Assembly: GCF_009765825.1 (NCBI RefSeq)
Contig: NZ_LMUR01000015.1
Location: forward strand, 652,798-716,797
From: Granulicella sp. L60
GTDB lineage: Bacteria > Acidobacteriota > Terriglobia > Terriglobales > Acidobacteriaceae
Direction: 5' to 3'
Length of the DNA: 64,000 bases
Under the pieces are notes generated by a model, which was not told the origin of the DNA, ran no database searches, and worked only from the letters and a program-made list of their open reading frames with translations. Positions 9,901 to 19,723 of this stretch are shown in pieces. Positions within the stretch are counted from its first letter, which is position 1. Each line of letters opens with the position of its first letter. The position numbers and the translations under genes are program-made.

Positions 9901-10093
9901 TAGCGACAGATGACGCCATGACCTCGGGACTGGCGCCGGGAAGCGTCGATGCCACGGTAATGGTGGCGAAGTCGACCTGCGGCAGCGACGCCACCGGAAG
10001 TGCCTGGAAGGCGATAGCACCGGCGAGCGTAATCGCGATCACCATCAGGATGGTGGCGACCGGCCGTCTGATGAAAATTGCTGAAAGATTCAT
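6971..10093 (-). CDS. RND multidrug transporter, MdtC-like subunit
   Basis: A 1040-residue inner-membrane RND pump of the hydrophobe/amphiphile efflux-1 class. It starts with the conserved [17 protein letters not shown] segment, has two large periplasmic loops between TM1-2 and TM7-8, and shows the TM4 pair of acidic residues ([16 protein letters not shown]) needed for proton transfer. It overlaps the preceding pump gene by ATGA, so translation is coupled. Two different pump genes in one operon resemble MdtB/MdtC, which form a mixed trimer; the same arrangement is inferred here. Substrates are unknown. Length and motifs are normal for the family. Confidence 0.93.
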   Translation of the reverse strand: MNLSAIFIRRPVATILMVIAITLAGAIAFQALPVASLPQVDFATITVASTLPGASPEVMASSVATPLERQFGHIAGVTQMTSTSTLGTTGITLQFDYSRDVDGAARDVQAAINAARTYLPSNLPSNPTYRKVNSSAFPAAVLYMTSPIHTKGELFDTASSIVQQKLSQLSGVGQVQVVGGSLPAVRIDLNPQQLNSYGIGTTDVAQILSLQNSNRPKGQISDDFITADINANDQIMKAKDYAPLVIGTNSNTGAIVHLSDVAQLSDSTQTTRAAGYANSQPCVVLLVYRLPNANVIKVVDSIKKALPGISASIPVADKLEIAIDTTTTIRASVHDVESTMVLSILLVVAVVFIFLRSPQATLIPAVAVTTSLVGTFAGMYLLGYSVNNLSLMALTVSTGFVVDDAIVVMENITRFIEQGLSPWDASLKGAQEVSFTVLSMSLSLIAVFVPLLFMGGLIGRLFHEFAMTLCISIAVSMVISLTVTPMMCVYLLKPASLEEHGRFYRVSEGAFTSLLGGYRRTLSWTLKHPILVVLSLVATLALNVLLLIYVPKGLFPMQDTGLIFGGLQGSQDASFPSMRDSLLDVQRVIVADPAVQTVAGFTGGGGGASNSAFIFLSLKPRSQRDVTASQVVDRLRPKLAALTGASTFLQAAQDLGVGGRQSNAQYQYQLSGDTVDDLGTWGPAPYKQMLKMPELKDVTTDQQNGGLQMLLNYDRPTASRFGVTPQLIDQSLYYEFGEAQVSTIYTSLNQYYVVMEAAPQFYRDPSTLNSTYIHSSGPKSVPLQAFTKARAATSPLAVNHSSFFPSVTISFNLSPGTSLGQATAAINQMQQRIGTPASVRGQFAGTAQAFLDSLSTEPILIVAALLSIYIVLGVLYESFVHPITILTTLPSAGVGAIFALLVFRSELDVISVIGIFLLIGIVKKNAILMIDFALLAEREQGMSTEDSIFEAAMLRFRPILMTTLAAFFGALPLALGTGTGSELRRPLGIAICGGLLFSQILTLYTTPVIYLYFDHFSQWIKRRRGLADTPTPLVASHPAS

Positions 10094-13000
10094 GGCTGCT
10101 CCGCCGGCTGGGGATTCGCGAATGTCTGCTTTGGCGTACGAGCGAATCGTTGCGCAAGCCGGTCAAAGAAGACGTAGATGACGGGTGTGGTGTACAGAGT
10201 TAGAACCTGGCTGACCAATAGGCCACCGACCATGGCGATGCCAAGAGGGCGTCGTAGCTCGGAACCTATGCCTGAGCCGAATGCCAGGGGAATACCGGCG
10301 AACAGGGCGCAAAGCGTGGTCATGAGGATGGGCCTAAAGCGCAGAAGCGATGCCTCGAAGATCGCCTCTTCCGGGCTCATACCACGGTTGCGTTCGGCGT
10401 CCAGCGCGAAGTCGACGATCATGATGCCGTTCTTCTTAACGATGCCGATCAACAGGATGATGCCGATGATGGCGATCACATCGAGGTCCTGATGAAAGAG
10501 ACGTAGAGCTAGCAAAGCACCGACACCTGCGGACGGCAGGGTAGAGAGAATCGTGATGGGATGGATGAAGCTCTCGTAAAGGACACCGAGCACGATGTAG
10601 ACGGCCACCAGGGCGGCAAGGATGAGCCATGCTTCGTTGCCACCGATGGTTTTATAGGCTGCGGCCGTTCCTTGCAGGCTACCGTCGACGCTCGCTGGCA
10701 TCTTCAACCGGTCTTTGGTCTTCTCGACGGCGTCGACTGCCTGACTGAGCGAGTAGCCCGGAGCGACATTGAAGGAGATGGTGACGACGGGGAACTGACC
10801 CTGATGGCTGATTGTCAGGGGTGAGGACGTTGTCGTGAAGCTGCTGACCGCCGAGAGCGGAACGGGGGTCGCCAGAGAAGCGGACGAGTTGGAGGAAGAG
10901 CCGGAGCCGGACGAACCACTACTAGATTGATTGCTTGAAGAGCTCTGACTCGAGGAGAGCGCCGTCGTCGGAGTTGACGAAGAGAGACTGTTGGAGCTTG
11001 AATTGGCCGCACCCAGAGTCGTAGTGGTCGAAGAAACAGTAGTGGTGTTCCCAGTCGGGCCGGCCGTGCTATTAGTCAGGGCGCTGATCGGTGAAGATGA
11101 ACTCAGCCCCCCGTTCGATGAGGGGTTAAGTGTGCCTACGGTACCGCTCGAGCTGGAGGACGTGCGGCCTGAAGTGCTTTGCGCGGCCGAACCTGAGTTG
11201 GAGTTGCTGGATCCCTGGATGTAAATATCCTCGAGCTTCTGAGGAGTCCTCTGAAACTCCGGAAGGGTCTCGAGGATGACGTGGTATTGATTCGACTGTG
11301 TGTAGAGAGTGCTGATTTGCCGTTGTCCGAACGCGTCGTAGAGAGTGGAGTCGATCTGATCGGGCGTGATGTTGAGACGCGAGGCGGTGGGCCTGTCGTA
11401 GCTCAACTGCACGCTGAGGCCGTTGTTCTGTTGATCTGTTGCAACCTCGGTAATCTGCGGCAGCTTGCGCAGCTCCGTCAGCATCTTCGCAGTCATTACA
11501 TCGAGCTCCGCTGCGTCCGCATCTTCGAGAGCATATTGATACTGCGTCCGGCTCACGCGATCATCTACCGTGAGGTCCTGTACAGGCTGCAGGTAAAGGT
11601 GGATTCCAGGAATCTGGTCGAGGCGTTTCTGCAGGCGGTCGATTACTTGAGTCGCTGTGAGGTGACGCTCGGCTACGGGCTTGAGGTTGATCTGAATGCG
11701 TCCACTGTTCAAGGTGGTATTTACGCCATCGGCCCCGATGAACGAAGAGAGGCTTGAGACCGCCGGGTCTTTGAGAATGACCTCGGCGAGCTGCTGTTGT
11801 TTATGCGACATGGCTGGGAACGAAATGGATTCCGGCGCCTGGGTGATGCCCTGAATGATGCCGGTATCCTGGGCCGGGAAGAATCCCTTGGGGATCTCCA
11901 CGTACTGGAAGATTGTCAGTGCCAGCAGTGCGGCTGCGACGAACAGTGTAGCGGTTTCGTATTGCAACACCCATTTGAGAGTGCGACCGTAGGCGGCAAT
12001 AATGCGTTTGAAAAGATCTTCAGTCCAGTGATAGAAGCTGCTTTGCTGGTTTTCGGGAGTATGCTTCAACAGACGCGCACTCATCATTGGCGTAAGCGTG
12101 AGCGAGACGACGGCCGAGATCAGAATCGTTATGCTCAGGGTAACGGCAAATTCGCGGAACAGGCGCCCTACCACGTCTCCCATAAAAAGGAGCGGGATGA
12201 GTACGGCGATGAGCGAGACGGTCAGTGAGATGATTGTGAAGCCGATCTGCTCCGCGCCCTTGAGCGCCGCTTCCATCGGTCCCATGCCTTCTTCAAGGTA
12301 GCGCGAGATGTTTTCGATCATGACGATGGCGTCGTCGACAACGAAGCCGGTGGAGATCGTGAACGCCATTAGCGTAAGGTTGTTCAGGCTATAGCCAAGC
12401 AGGTGCATCACGGAGAAGCTTCCGACCAGCGAAAGCGGCACAGCAACGGCAGGAATGAGAGTTGCCTTCAAACTGCGAAGAAAGACAAAGATGACCAACA
12501 CGACTAATCCGATGGTGAGAATCAGTTCGAATTCCACGTCTGAGACTGAAGCGCGGATTGTATTGCTGCGGTCCGTCAGGACGGTTAGCTTGATCGAGGC
12601 TGGGAGCCCTGCCTGAAGTTTCGGAAGGAGCTTCTCAACCGAATCAACAACAGCAATTGTGTTGGCTCCGGGTTGGCGCTGAATGTTGAGGATGACTGCA
12701 GGTGTCTGATTCATCCAGCCGGCGAGCTTCGAGTTTTCAATCCCGTCCTGGACCTTCGCGACATCGGTCAACATCACTGGCGCGCCGTTCTTGTAGGCGA
12801 CAACGACGTCACGGTAGCCTTCGCCGGATAGCAGCTGATCGTTCGCGTTGATCTGGAAGTTCTGCGCCGGCCCATCGAAGCTGCCCTTCGCCGTGTTGGC
12901 AGTAGTGCTGGTGAGCGCAGTCCGGAGATCTTCAAGATTGATACCGTACGATGAGAGTGCGACAGGGTTGGCCTGGATGCGTACGGCCGGTTTTTGACCG

Positions 13001-13536
13001 CCGCTGATCGTGACCAGACCGACACCGCTCAACTGCGAGATCTTGGGCGCGAGCCGCGAGTCGACCAGGTCTTCCACCTTTGAGAGCGGAAGAGTCTTCG
13101 ACGTAAGAGCGAGGGTGAGGATCGGGGCGTCGGCAGGGTTAGATTTGCTATAAACCGGCGGTACGGGAAGGTCGGTGGGTAGGTATCCCTGCGCGGCGTT
13201 GATCGCGGCCTGTACCTCCTGCTCTGCTACGTCGATGTTGAGATCGAGTGAAAACTGCAGCACAATGACTGAGCTTCCGTCCGAACTGGTCGAAGTCATC
13301 TGCGTGAGGCCGGCGACTTGACCGAACTGGCGCTCGAGCGGAGCCGTGACAGCGGAGCTCATCACCTGCGGGCTTGCCCCCGGGTAGAACGTCAGCACCT
13401 GGATGGTCGGATAGTCAGCCTCGGGAAGCGCGGAGATGGGCAATGTCGTATACGCAACGAGACCGATAATAAGGATCGCCGCCATCAGGAGAATTGTGGC
13501 GATCGGCCGAAGAATGAAGATCCGTGAAGGATTCAC
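10090..13536 (-). CDS. RND multidrug transporter, MdtB-like, with Ser-rich insertion
   Basis: A 1148-residue RND pump, about 100 residues longer than usual. N-terminal [17 protein letters not shown], the acidic TM4 motif [16 protein letters not shown] and the C-terminal TM segments are all normal. The extra length is one block at residues ~775-885, placed between [10 protein letters not shown] and [12 protein letters not shown], in the second periplasmic loop where other pumps have only a short turn. The block is almost entirely Ser, Thr, Gly, Asn and Ala, so it is probably a disordered tether. The gene starts with GTG, overlapping the stop of the fusion-protein gene (GTGA), and ends overlapping the next pump gene (ATGA). 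Confidence 0.92.
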   Translation of the reverse strand: MNPSRIFILRPIATILLMAAILIIGLVAYTTLPISALPEADYPTIQVLTFYPGASPQVMSSAVTAPLERQFGQVAGLTQMTSTSSDGSSVIVLQFSLDLNIDVAEQEVQAAINAAQGYLPTDLPVPPVYSKSNPADAPILTLALTSKTLPLSKVEDLVDSRLAPKISQLSGVGLVTISGGQKPAVRIQANPVALSSYGINLEDLRTALTSTTANTAKGSFDGPAQNFQINANDQLLSGEGYRDVVVAYKNGAPVMLTDVAKVQDGIENSKLAGWMNQTPAVILNIQRQPGANTIAVVDSVEKLLPKLQAGLPASIKLTVLTDRSNTIRASVSDVEFELILTIGLVVLVIFVFLRSLKATLIPAVAVPLSLVGSFSVMHLLGYSLNNLTLMAFTISTGFVVDDAIVMIENISRYLEEGMGPMEAALKGAEQIGFTIISLTVSLIAVLIPLLFMGDVVGRLFREFAVTLSITILISAVVSLTLTPMMSARLLKHTPENQQSSFYHWTEDLFKRIIAAYGRTLKWVLQYETATLFVAAALLALTIFQYVEIPKGFFPAQDTGIIQGITQAPESISFPAMSHKQQQLAEVILKDPAVSSLSSFIGADGVNTTLNSGRIQINLKPVAERHLTATQVIDRLQKRLDQIPGIHLYLQPVQDLTVDDRVSRTQYQYALEDADAAELDVMTAKMLTELRKLPQITEVATDQQNNGLSVQLSYDRPTASRLNITPDQIDSTLYDAFGQRQISTLYTQSNQYHVILETLPEFQRTPQKLEDIYIQGSSNSNSGSAAQSTSGRTSSSSSGTVGTLNPSSNGGLSSSSPISALTNSTAGPTGNTTTVSSTTTTLGAANSSSNSLSSSTPTTALSSSQSSSSNQSSSGSSGSGSSSNSSASLATPVPLSAVSSFTTTSSPLTISHQGQFPVVTISFNVAPGYSLSQAVDAVEKTKDRLKMPASVDGSLQGTAAAYKTIGGNEAWLILAALVAVYIVLGVLYESFIHPITILSTLPSAGVGALLALRLFHQDLDVIAIIGIILLIGIVKKNGIMIVDFALDAERNRGMSPEEAIFEASLLRFRPILMTTLCALFAGIPLAFGSGIGSELRRPLGIAMVGGLLVSQVLTLYTTPVIYVFFDRLAQRFARTPKQTFANPQPAEQP

Positions 13537-14816
13537 CGGCTGCTCCCGGACTGACCGCCCAGGGTCTTTCGGTCGGTCGCCGGCTCCTGTGCTGGAGCTG
13601 CCTCGATCTTGACGGCGGAGCCGTCCTGCAACTTATCGAAGCCGGTGGTAGGCACGACCTCGCCGGGGTTTATGCCGGTCACGGCTGCGACTTCATTCTC
13701 GTTCGTCAGCTCCTCAATGTTGCGAATCTTAACCGCGTTGTCCGAGACGATATAAACGAAAGCCTGGGTGCCATTGCGCTGGACCGCTGCGGTTGGAACA
13801 AGCACGGCGTTCTGCAGAGTTTTCACCAGCAGCCGAGCGTTCACAAACTGATTGGGGTAAAGCCTAAGGTCGGTATTGGCGAACTGTCCCCTGAAACGGA
13901 CAGTGCCGGTCGTTGTGTCGATCTGGTTGTCAAGCGTAAGCAGCTTGCCAGTTGCGATCTTGGTCTGCTGCGAGCGATCAAAGACGTCTACAGCGAGAGC
14001 ACTTCGATGCAAAATCTCACTTCGCACCTGATCTAAGTCATCTTCTGCGACATTGAAAACGACGGTGATAGGCTCCAGTTGGGTGACCACCACGAGAGGG
14101 TTCGAGCCGCCAGAGAAGATGACATTGCCTGGGTCAATCAGACGAAGTCCCACACGGCCGTCGACGGGAGATGAGAGATGGCAGTAGCTCAATTGCACCT
14201 CTGCATATTCCACCTGTCCGATATCGTTTTGAACGGTGCCTCGGTTCTGTTCGACGAGTTGTATCTGATCTTCGTAGGTCTGTCGCGAGATGGCTTGTTG
14301 GGAAGATGCATCCTTGTATCGGACGAGATCCATCTCGGCCTGCGCGAGTACGCCGCGATCGTGCTGCAGGGTTCCCTGGGCTTGTTTCAACTGCGCTTCA
14401 TAGGGACGAGGATCAACATCGATGAGTGGATCGCCGCGATGCACCATCTGGCCTTCAATATAGTGCACTGCCATCACACGGCCGTTCACTTGGCTATAAA
14501 GGTTGACTGTTGTCAGCGGGGTTACGGTACCAAGAGCCTGAACGTAGTAGCCGATTGGGCCAAGCCGCGAAGTAGCGGTTTTGATCGTGGCGATCTCCGG
14601 AGCTTCAATCTTGCTGGCAGCGTCCGCATTCCCTTTCCTGACACCGCTCACTACAGAGGCGACGACGATGGCAATCACGATCAGCGTCAGCAGCCATGGC
14701 CAGATGCGCCGTCTCGCAGCGGTTGGTCGCCCCGCGCTCGCGGGCAGCGGCTCAAGATCAGATGGCTGTTGCTGTAAGGGATCGGAGTTGCTCATCGTGT
14801 CGTCGCTATGTTCCAT
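13533..14816 (-). CDS. RND periplasmic adaptor (MdtA-like membrane fusion protein)
   Basis: A 427-residue membrane fusion protein and first gene of the pump operon. A proline-rich cytoplasmic N-terminus precedes a single TM segment ([20 protein letters not shown], ~residues 37-57). Then come a lipoyl half ([19 protein letters not shown]), an alpha-helical hairpin, the second lipoyl half ([17 protein letters not shown]) and the beta-barrel domain. It bridges the two RND subunits to the outer-membrane lipoprotein encoded last in the unit. The order adaptor-pump-pump-channel matches mdtABC plus an outer-membrane gene. Confidence 0.92.
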   Translation of the reverse strand: MEHSDDTMSNSDPLQQQPSDLEPLPASAGRPTAARRRIWPWLLTLIVIAIVVASVVSGVRKGNADAASKIEAPEIATIKTATSRLGPIGYYVQALGTVTPLTTVNLYSQVNGRVMAVHYIEGQMVHRGDPLIDVDPRPYEAQLKQAQGTLQHDRGVLAQAEMDLVRYKDASSQQAISRQTYEDQIQLVEQNRGTVQNDIGQVEYAEVQLSYCHLSSPVDGRVGLRLIDPGNVIFSGGSNPLVVVTQLEPITVVFNVAEDDLDQVRSEILHRSALAVDVFDRSQQTKIATGKLLTLDNQIDTTTGTVRFRGQFANTDLRLYPNQFVNARLLVKTLQNAVLVPTAAVQRNGTQAFVYIVSDNAVKIRNIEELTNENEVAAVTGINPGEVVPTTGFDKLQDGSAVKIEAAPAQEPATDRKTLGGQSGSSR

Positions 14817-14876
14817 CGTTCGTCCTTTTATATTTCGGATAATCGTTCACTGCTCGGGAATGAGACGTTGGCCGGT

Positions 14877-15845
14877 TCAGACTGCCGACTTCGTCCCGCG
14901 CTTTTGCATCTCTTTGTCCATTCGTTTTGCGACGGACTTTGCGATGCTGTCTGCGAGCCCGAGGCTGTCAGAGTCGCTCCGATCACTCTTCTTCATCTGC
15001 GCCTCGAAGATGGTCTTTTCCTTCACATCCTGGAAATTGATGTCGAAGGCGAGTGATGTCGTACCTAGGAACATACCCAGCGGGCCGGTCGACGCACGCA
15101 AGGCGCGATTGCCTTTTTTGAAACCCCTGACGGTCACGCGCAGTGTCAGGTCGGTACACCCAGGTCCAGAGGAGAGATCTCCTGTCCGCAGAAAGCTGTA
15201 GCTCGGGTTACGTGCTTTTAGCTGGTCGTAGAGCTGCTCATAGAGAAGAATGCGGTACTCATCCGGCAGGTCTATCCCACTTACCGAAATTGGGGCGAGG
15301 AGAACCGATTTCGCTGTTTCGCCACCCTCAGCACAGGCGGATGCCTCACGCTTTACGGGAGGAACAAGAGTCGCGATCAATTGCTGCCGGATCGCGGCGG
15401 CCTTTTGGAAAGGGACGGCGAATACAACACCGTGATACCCGCCATGCTCATCAAGCGATTCGATCGTGAGCAGATCCACCTTACCGCTTGTCATGGCTCC
15501 CAGTGCAGCTCCTCCGCCGTAAGGAATAACCTTTCGGACAACTTTGCCGGTTGTACCCCAGGGTTCGGTTCGTTGATCGCCGACAAACACGTTCATAATT
15601 CGAGCTCTTGGTATGACTGCCCTAGCATCCTCACTCGAAAAGATCACAGAGTTTGGGCTAAGAACGAGGGTGCCTCGGGCATTGGGCTTGAGCTCAGTAA
15701 GACCTGCGACATGAAAGACACCGGGGAGACTTTCTGAAGCGACAACCGGGTCTGTGCTAGGGACTTGTTGAATTCCCTCAGCATGAGCAAGGCTCACACA
15801 TGCGACAACGAAGGCGATGCAAAAGCTCATTACACGACGTGACAT
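14877..15845 (-). CDS. exported DUF4410-like protein
   Basis: A secreted or periplasmic protein of unknown function. I choose the ATG at 15845 (322 residues) because GGAGA lies 6-7 bp upstream and the product then starts with a clean signal peptide, MSRRVMSFCIAFVVACVSLAHA. The frame is open up to 15908, giving a less likely 343-residue form. The N-terminal half has a beta-rich region (HVAGLTELKPNARGTLVLS); the C-terminal half (from about SVLLAPISVSGIDLP) resembles DUF4410, which occurs in exported proteins of Gram-negatives. It lies 60 bp upstream of the RND operon on the same strand and may be co-transcribed, so an envelope-related role is likely. Confidence 0.7.
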   Translation of the reverse strand: MSRRVMSFCIAFVVACVSLAHAEGIQQVPSTDPVVASESLPGVFHVAGLTELKPNARGTLVLSPNSVIFSSEDARAVIPRARIMNVFVGDQRTEPWGTTGKVVRKVIPYGGGAALGAMTSGKVDLLTIESLDEHGGYHGVVFAVPFQKAAAIRQQLIATLVPPVKREASACAEGGETAKSVLLAPISVSGIDLPDEYRILLYEQLYDQLKARNPSYSFLRTGDLSSGPGCTDLTLRVTVRGFKKGNRALRASTGPLGMFLGTTSLAFDINFQDVKEKTIFEAQMKKSDRSDSDSLGLADSIAKSVAKRMDKEMQKRGTKSAV

Positions 15846-16043
15846 CAGAGTTCTCCACATAGAAACTGCATTGCGAGTTAGACTAAATGCGTACTCGTAC
15901 GGATTCAATAAAGAATGAACTGATCATTAGGTGGGTCTGTGAAGATGGCTGAGTAGCAGGCGAGAGAACTCGTTTCAACCCCGACTGGGATGGCTCGCGT
16001 CGAAGTCGCTTTGCGGAGATAGATTGTTGCAACGGAGGTATTG

Positions 16044-16721
16044 ATGCAAAGTGCCAAGACATCAGGGAAGATAACAAAGCATCAAGTGAAGACTGAAGCG
16101 ACGTTGCGGGTTCTGCTAGATGCTGCGGAGACAATCTTCGTCCGAGACGGATATGAACGAGCTCAGATCGAGACAATCGCAAGTGAGGCTGGTCGAACAA
16201 AGGGCGCAATCTATGCCCACTTCCGAAGCAAGGAGGACATCTTCTTCGCCTTACTCGAACAAAAGGCAGCGAGCCGGGGCGACGAGTTTTTGAAGGCGAC
16301 GAAGAATGAAACATTTGAGCGAAAGATGGAAGCCATCAAAGAGATCTTTCTGAATGCGGTCGAGGATGAGAATTGGCCCATTCTGATGTTGGAGTTCAAG
16401 CTTTTCGCACTACGGAACAAGGATTCCTTGCAGCGGGTTCGGGATCTTTACCAACTCCTCTACGCTAATATTGGTCGGCATCTGCTCGTACAGGCGGAAA
16501 GCTCAACGAAAAAAGATAGAGACAAGATGCAGATTGGAATTGCGATCCTAAGAAGTATTCCTAGCTCGATCGCACTCGAGAAACAGTTCAGTTCGGTATT
16601 AAACTCCTCGGCTCTGACCCGAGATGTTCTCGGAGACGTGTTCGATTCATTGATGAATATCCGGCATAAGCAACGCAAACTACGATCTGAGAAAAGATCA
16701 GTGCCACGGAGGTCTCAGTAA
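16044..16721 (+). CDS. TetR/AcrR-family regulator
   Basis: A 225-residue regulator. The ATG at 16044 sits 5 bp beyond GGAGG (16034-16038); a TTG directly before it is possible but less likely. The N-terminal helix-turn-helix (residues ~20-65) is standard: IFVRDGYERAQIETIASEAGRTKGAIYAHFRSKEDIF. The C-terminal ligand domain is helical and matches AcrR-type regulators of efflux pumps. It is divergent from the DUF4410 gene and the RND operon, and is the obvious candidate repressor for them. Confidence 0.88.
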   Translation: MQSAKTSGKITKHQVKTEATLRVLLDAAETIFVRDGYERAQIETIASEAGRTKGAIYAHFRSKEDIFFALLEQKAASRGDEFLKATKNETFERKMEAIKEIFLNAVEDENWPILMLEFKLFALRNKDSLQRVRDLYQLLYANIGRHLLVQAESSTKKDRDKMQIGIAILRSIPSSIALEKQFSSVLNSSALTRDVLGDVFDSLMNIRHKQRKLRSEKRSVPRRSQ

Positions 16722-16786
16722 AGGGCAACCAGAGCCGTGGACCAACATCCCTTTGACGTCCAGATTGTCAGATTAGGACGCGGTAG

Positions 16787-16806
16787 ATTTGTCGAGATTT
16801 GTCGAG
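16787..16806 (+). promoter_or_regulatory. tandem 10-bp repeat box A
   Basis: Two identical, directly abutting copies of ATTTGTCGAG, one helical turn apart, end 39 bp upstream of the GTG start of the carboxypeptidase-regulatory-domain gene. Five variant copies lie around the neighbouring genes up to 26814. Direct repeats with a 10-11-bp period are the usual target of OmpR/PhoB-type response regulators, and one is encoded in this locus. Confidence 0.6.
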
Positions 16807-16845
16807 TACTGAGCCGTGTGAGGATGTTGAGTCATCTGGACAGCA

Positions 16846-17856
16846 GTGACTCAATTCATTCAGATTCGAAAAGCTCTCTATCTCTTCGCTCTTTGCCTCT
16901 CGGTAACTCTGGCACATGGTCAACAGATCTCAGCACCGGAACCTCAGCCGGCAAGCATTACTGGAACCGTCTCTGATACGGATGGAGGGATGATTCCCGG
17001 CGCCGCAATTGCAATCGACGAGGATGGTTCAACCGATCACCGTACAGCTATCGCGACCTACGATGCGTCTTTTGCTTTTAGCAACCTTCGTTCGGCGGTC
17101 ACATATCACCTAACCATCAGCGCGAAAGGATTCGCAGACTGGACCTCGCCAGGAATTGTTCTCAGCCCGGGCCAACAAATGGACCTGACAGACATCAAGT
17201 TGAAGGTCGGAGCAGTGGAAACGACAGTAAGTGCGGTGTTTTCTGAGCAAATCGCACTTCAGCAGGTTCGGGCGGAAGAGAAACAAAGAGTGCTCGGGAT
17301 CATCCCTAACTTCTACGTGGTGTATGACAAGCAATTTGTACAACTCACCCCGAAACTCAAATTCCAACTTGCCTTTCGGGCTTCTACTGACGTCGTCAGT
17401 ATTGCGGCCGCTGCATTCCTCGCAGGTGTCGATCAAGCAGCCGACACGCCAGCGTATGTTCAGGGCGCGAAAGGCTATGGCCAACGCTTCGGCGCCGCCT
17501 ACGCCGGCGCAACCTCCGATATCTTGATTGGTGGCGCCCTCTTGCCTACGCTGCTCCATCAGGATCCACGATACTTCTACCAGGGAACAGGCACCAAGAA
17601 GTCGCGGGCGCTGCATGCACTTTCGGCGCCCTTCATCGCCAGGGGAGACAATGGTCGTTGGCAGCCCAATTATTCGAGTATCGGTGGCGACCTGGCCGCG
17701 AACGCACTGTCGAACCTGTACTATCCGCCAACGAACCGTGGCGCCGGTCTGGTCTTCAGCAATGCTCTCATTACGACTGGCGGCCGGATGGCAAATGCTT
17801 TAGCGCAGGAATTTCTCCTACATAAAATAACGACGAAAGCGAAAGACCAGAATTAG
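16846..17856 (+). CDS. exported carboxypeptidase-regulatory-like domain protein
   Basis: A 336-residue exported protein. The GTG start gives a signal peptide (KALYLFALCLSVTLAHGQQ). Residues ~35-125 form a carboxypeptidase-regulatory-like (Ig/transthyretin-type) beta-sandwich: ASITGTVSDTDGGMIPGAAI and the matching later strands. The remainder (GIIPNFYVVYDKQFVQLTPKLKF, HQDPRYFYQGTG, GGDLAANALSNLYYP) is a conserved acidobacterial domain with no function known to me, rich in small residues and possibly envelope-associated. No close operon partner is visible; the tandem repeat box A lies directly upstream. No strong ribosome-binding site is seen, so the start is tentative. Confidence 0.75.
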   Translation: MTQFIQIRKALYLFALCLSVTLAHGQQISAPEPQPASITGTVSDTDGGMIPGAAIAIDEDGSTDHRTAIATYDASFAFSNLRSAVTYHLTISAKGFADWTSPGIVLSPGQQMDLTDIKLKVGAVETTVSAVFSEQIALQQVRAEEKQRVLGIIPNFYVVYDKQFVQLTPKLKFQLAFRASTDVVSIAAAAFLAGVDQAADTPAYVQGAKGYGQRFGAAYAGATSDILIGGALLPTLLHQDPRYFYQGTGTKKSRALHALSAPFIARGDNGRWQPNYSSIGGDLAANALSNLYYPPTNRGAGLVFSNALITTGGRMANALAQEFLLHKITTKAKDQN

Positions 17857-17931
17857 GTATGAGTCAAGACCAATCGTCACGTGAAGCAAAATGATATCCA
17901 CGTTCGTATTTAGATCCAATCATGCTTCCTT

Positions 17932-18954
17932 TCACTGCAAAGGATGAGTAATGCCACCTGTGCGGCCCCCGCTCCGCCGAGTCCCGGCGGCTTGTTTTGT
18001 AATCTTCAACACTCGGTTAGTTAGAGTGTCAGCAATGTAGATATTTCCGATAGCGTCCACTGCCACGCCCCGAGGACCATCTAGGTCACTCCCAACAGTT
18101 GTTTGCGTGCCGTATGTACCTGTGCTGCGATTCCAGGGAAGCTCAATGACTTGATTATTGTTCGGTTGAGTGATGTAGAGGCTTCCGTCTGGGTCGACCG
18201 CTAGATCGTTGGGATTGGTCAGACCGTTGTTTTGCTGATTGGCCACTATAGTCTGAGTCGTGCATGAATTCGTTGCGTTGCATTCTGTAGGAACCTCTAC
18301 GACACTGCCGTTGCCCGTGTTTGCGATGAGAAGCTTTCCTTGCTGGCCAATTGCCACGGCTTCCGGATCAAAGAGATTGATACCCACTGTCGTCTGTGGG
18401 CCGTAGCTTCCGGTTTTGTGATCCCATGGCACTTCGATGACGCGGTTATTCCCCGTGTCGGCGATGTAAACAGTTCCGTCGGGAGCGACTGCCACGCCCT
18501 TTGGGCCAGCCAGACCGAGACCTACGATCTTTTCTGGGCCATACGCCCCCGTACTGTGATCCAGGGGGATCTCTATCACGCGATTATTTCCCGTATCAAC
18601 AATGAACACACTTCCGTTTGAATCCACCGCGACGCCGCTAGGGCTAAACAGGCCGCCGATCAATATCGTCTGCGTTCCATAGCTCCTGGTGGTACTGTTC
18701 CAGGGTTCTTCCACCACTCGATTGTTTCCGGTATCGACGATGAAGACGTTTCCGTTGCCGCCGACCGCCAATGCTCCGGGCGAGCTTAAACCATTGTTCT
18801 CATAGTTGGCGACGATTGACTGCGAAACATTCGTCGGGGAGCCCTGAGCAGTCGCGAGCGGGCTCATAATTGACAGTGTTCCCAGCAGCAGCATGCCTTT
18901 GAAAACGCACACATCAAGCGAAATAGACCGAACGATAGACTGGCGCAATAGCAT
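17932..18954 (-). CDS. secreted NHL-repeat beta-propeller protein
   Basis: A 340-residue exported protein. An N-terminal signal sequence (VFKGMLLLGTLSIMSPLATAQG) is followed by about six NHL repeats, seen as recurring units such as SPSGVAVDSNGSVFIVDTGNNRVIEIP, each ending in an aromatic/Pro-Trp strand. This predicts a six-bladed propeller outside the inner membrane, probably for protein or glycan binding; no catalytic residues are evident. A basic C-terminal tail (RRSGGRTGG) follows the last blade. It is convergent with the carboxypeptidase-regulatory-domain gene and is followed upstream by 769 bp without a clear gene. Confidence 0.82.
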   Translation of the reverse strand: MLLRQSIVRSISLDVCVFKGMLLLGTLSIMSPLATAQGSPTNVSQSIVANYENNGLSSPGALAVGGNGNVFIVDTGNNRVVEEPWNSTTRSYGTQTILIGGLFSPSGVAVDSNGSVFIVDTGNNRVIEIPLDHSTGAYGPEKIVGLGLAGPKGVAVAPDGTVYIADTGNNRVIEVPWDHKTGSYGPQTTVGINLFDPEAVAIGQQGKLLIANTGNGSVVEVPTECNATNSCTTQTIVANQQNNGLTNPNDLAVDPDGSLYITQPNNNQVIELPWNRSTGTYGTQTTVGSDLDGPRGVAVDAIGNIYIADTLTNRVLKITKQAAGTRRSGGRTGGITHPLQ

Positions 18955-19049
18955 GGCACGACCTTGGCAAGTTCAGATTTGGCATCGTAGGGACAGCTGA
19001 TATCTCTGACTCTCCGTCTTTCGGTTGGTCATCGGCCCAGACTCTTCTC

Positions 19050-19069
19050 ATTTGTCGAGAAACGTCGTC
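19050..19069 (+). promoter_or_regulatory. tandem 10-bp repeat box B
   Basis: ATTTGTCGAG followed directly by the weaker half-site AAACGTCGTC. The first half is identical to box A. It lies about 96 bp upstream of the NHL gene start, oriented away from that gene. Confidence 0.5.
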
Positions 19070-19679
19070 CTGCGATTCTCAAGACTGGCTTGGTGCTGTC
19101 GCGCATGACTCAGGCAATCCGGGTCCGCCAGATCCCCGGTACCGTCCAAGAGCACGGCCGACTACAGAATTATGTCAATAGTCGTTGCGTTAGGGTTGCA
19201 GGCTCAAGCCACCGGGGGCTCGATAGCAGTCCATTCTCCAAAAGCGTTTGCGTGAAGACTCTTCCTTTATTCGCAGTGACGGCCAGCTTGGCGATCGCAA
19301 GAACGAGACTGGGCTCCAGAGTTTCCGATCACTCGTCGCGAGAAGCAATTTAACCTGCTTCGGGGCTTGGTTTACATCTATGCTTTTGTTCAAGCGCCAA
19401 GAGCGCTATTTCGTCTTTGTCTGTTGCGAGAACCTCACGGCACCGCAGACATATGGAGTCCAGACCGCCCCTCCCACCTTTGGTCCACGAGTGCCTGAAG
19501 TTAGCGCTGGAGTTCTCGGTCGATTGATTACGGACAACAACAAGCGACGGGACTGTTGGATGTTTCGAGTTCTTTCTACTCATCTTCTACGCCGATCAAT
19601 GTCACTCCCACGCCGTCGAGACAGTCTCATGTCTTATTAGATCCATAAATCCACGTCCGGTAGTCGTCGAAACTCATCA

Positions 19680-19699
19680 CTCGACATTTTTCGACAAAG
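19680..19699 (-). promoter_or_regulatory. tandem 10-bp repeat box C
   Basis: Read on the complement strand this is CTTTGTCGAA followed by AAATGTCGAG, with the same 10-bp period as the other boxes. It sits 24 bp beyond the stop codon of the large secretin gene, so it would serve whatever is transcribed from the 769-bp interval rather than the secretin itself. Confidence 0.5.
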
Positions 19700-19723
19700 C
19701 ATGCGAGGACCAGCCGTCACAAC

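Larger units (their letters stand above)
18955..19723. other. 769-bp non-coding interval flanked by repeat boxes
   Basis: No convincing protein gene was found: the open frames here are short, overlap on both strands and show no recognisable domain or ribosome-binding site. The interval is bounded by tandem-repeat box B (19050-19069) near the NHL gene and box C (19680-19699) just beyond the secretin stop. Its length and flanking boxes would allow a regulatory RNA, but no specific structure was recognised. Confidence 0.4.

Noticed and set aside
6983..14777. Many + strand open frames across the RND operon
   Set aside because: Antisense to well-conserved pump genes, with biased composition and no domains.
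19248..19640. Open frame of 130 codons between the NHL and secretin genes
   Set aside because: No ribosome-binding site, no domain, overlapped on the other strand by another open frame; not listed as a gene.
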